Both the position numbers and the translations under genes were made by a program. A DNA stretch of 23,982 bases, from assembly GCA_031278075.1 (NCBI GenBank), contig JAITLE010000112.1, positions 1 to 23,982 on the forward strand, written 5' to 3'. The notes beneath the pieces were generated by a model, which searched no databases, was not told where the DNA came from, and worked only from the letters and a program-made list of their open reading frames with translations. The stretch comes from Bifidobacteriaceae bacterium. GTDB taxonomy: Bacteria > Actinomycetota > Actinomycetes > Actinomycetales > WQXJ01. Below, piece by piece: positions 23,065-23,982 of the stretch. The first letter of the stretch is position 1. Every line of letters begins with the position of its first letter.

Positions 23065-23982
23065 CCAAGCTAGTCAACGACCCCCATGACTTTGTATCTC
23101 AAGCGTTGGCGGGCTTCGCCGCCGCCCAATCCGACCGCGTTCTGGCGGTTCCGGGCGCTGGGGTCATCAGGGCGGCCGAACCCCCGGGCGGACAGGTGGC
23201 CGTCATCATGGGTGGCGGCTCGGGCCACTTTCCAGCCTTCGCCGGGTGGGTTGGCGCGGGCTTCGGACACGGCGCCGTCTGCGGAAACATCTTCTCTTCG
23301 CCCTCTGAGGCGCAAATCCTGGCGGTTGCGCGCGCGGCCGAGAGCGGCGGCGGCATCCTGTTCTCACCGATCAACTACGCCGGCGACATACTGCACTTCG
23401 GCGCGGCCGCCGAGAAGCTCCGCCAAGACGGGATCGACGTGCGCTTGGCGGCAGTCACGGACGACATCGTCTCCGCCCCGGCTGAGGACCACCACGAGCG
23501 CCGAGGGATCGCGGGCGCGTTCATCGTGCTCAAAATGGTCGGCGCGGCCGCTGAGGCGGGCGGCGACCTGAGGCAAGTCGAGCAGGTCATGATCCGGGCC
23601 AACGCCGCCACCCGGACCTTTGGCGTGGCCTTCGGCGGGTGCACCTTGCCTGGCGGCGCCGAGCCGATGTTCACCATCCCGCCCGGCCGCATGGCGGTCG
23701 GTCTGGGCATTCATGGCGAGCCCGGCACGGCCGAAGTCGACCTGGTCAGCGCCGATCAAGTGGCCGATCTGCTGGTGGACGGTCTCCTGGCCGAGCGTCC
23801 GTCCGAAGCCGGGCGGCGCGTGGCGGTGCTGGTCAACGGTCTGGGCGCGACCAAGTACGACGAACTGTCGATTGTCTACCGGCGGGTCGCGCAGCGGCTC
23901 GCGGCCGCCCATATGACACCCGTGGCACCGGTCGTCGGCGAACAAGTGACCAGCCTCGACATGGCCGGGCTGTCGGTCACTC
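23061..23982 (+). CDS. DhaK-domain kinase (dihydroxyacetone/tetrulose kinase-like), 3' end outside window
   Basis: Open from ATG 23061 to the window end with no stop: 307 residues of a DhaK domain, which binds a short ketose covalently so that it can be phosphorylated. The three active-site residues of E. coli DhaK are present with matching numbering: H56 (GGGSGH), D109 (NYAGD) and the hemiaminal-forming H218 (LGIHGEPG). After H56 the sequence reads FPAF rather than the EPLH of classical DhaK; I associate this variant with actinobacterial tetrulose-kinase-like members, from memory only. Whether an ATP-binding DhaL domain follows cannot be seen. Its ATG overlaps the CoA-transferase stop, so sugar phosphorylation and CoA transfer are tied in one operon. 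Confidence 0.9.
   Translation, partial: MTKLVNDPHDFVSQALAGFAAAQSDRVLAVPGAGVIRAAEPPGGQVAVIMGGGSGHFPAFAGWVGAGFGHGAVCGNIFSSPSEAQILAVARAAESGGGILFSPINYAGDILHFGAAAEKLRQDGIDVRLAAVTDDIVSAPAEDHHERRGIAGAFIVLKMVGAAAEAGGDLRQVEQVMIRANAATRTFGVAFGGCTLPGGAEPMFTIPPGRMAVGLGIHGEPGTAEVDLVSADQVADLLVDGLLAERPSEAGRRVAVLVNGLGATKYDELSIVYRRVAQRLAAAHMTPVAPVVGEQVTSLDMAGLSVT

Noticed and set aside
3596..23982. Genomic island or transposon carrying the catabolic locus
   Set aside because: No integrase, transposase, tRNA, attachment repeat or terminal inverted repeat is visible, and codon use looks similar to the flanks by eye. The toxin-antitoxin pair alone is not enough evidence.

Overview
The window looks like a stretch of a high-GC actinobacterial chromosome. 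The gene content supports this: a DUF5709-type acidic protein, a class III adenylate cyclase of the Rv1264 type, frequent GTG starts and many ATGA/GTGA overlaps. No species can be named from the sequence alone. I see no integrase, transposase, tRNA, rRNA or CRISPR array. All family assignments come from reading motifs in translations, not from searches.

Layout. (1) 1-3586 is housekeeping: the rplJ leader with an internal terminator-like hairpin, rplJ and rplL, a convergent DUF5709 gene, a biotin-protein ligase, and an adenylate cyclase with a catalytic domain at its C terminus. (2) 3596-4206 is a RelB/DinJ-YoeB toxin-antitoxin module. (3) 12485 down to 4381 (minus strand) is one compact eight-gene operon: cyclase-family hydrolase, alpha/beta hydrolase, Tat-type sugar-binding lipoprotein B, RbsC-type permease, RbsA-type double ATPase, aldo/keto reductase, a second paralogous binding lipoprotein A, and an enoyl-CoA hydratase-like protein. 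(4) 12759-16778 (plus) diverges from it: an atypical crotonase, an NDP-forming acyl-CoA synthetase and a second cyclase-family protein. (5) 21394 down to 16786 (minus) is a second ABC importer: a binding lipoprotein, an 814-residue ATPase-permease fusion, and a separate permease. (6) 21689 to the window end (plus) holds the two subunits of a 3-oxoacid CoA-transferase and a DhaK-type kinase that runs off the end.

Regions 3-6 read as one catabolic locus: two importers, ring or ester hydrolases, an oxidoreductase, acyl-CoA activation, two non-canonical crotonases, CoA transfer and a ketose-type kinase. The strongest new signal is regulatory. The same inverted repeat, GCGYAC-N4-GTGCGY, lies at both divergent promoter regions (12506-12521, 21465-21480, 21620-21635, and a degenerate copy at 12682-12697). 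Each copy sits on or just downstream of a recognisable sigma-70-type promoter, which suggests that one repressor, not encoded here, controls all four transcription units. The substrate is unknown to me.
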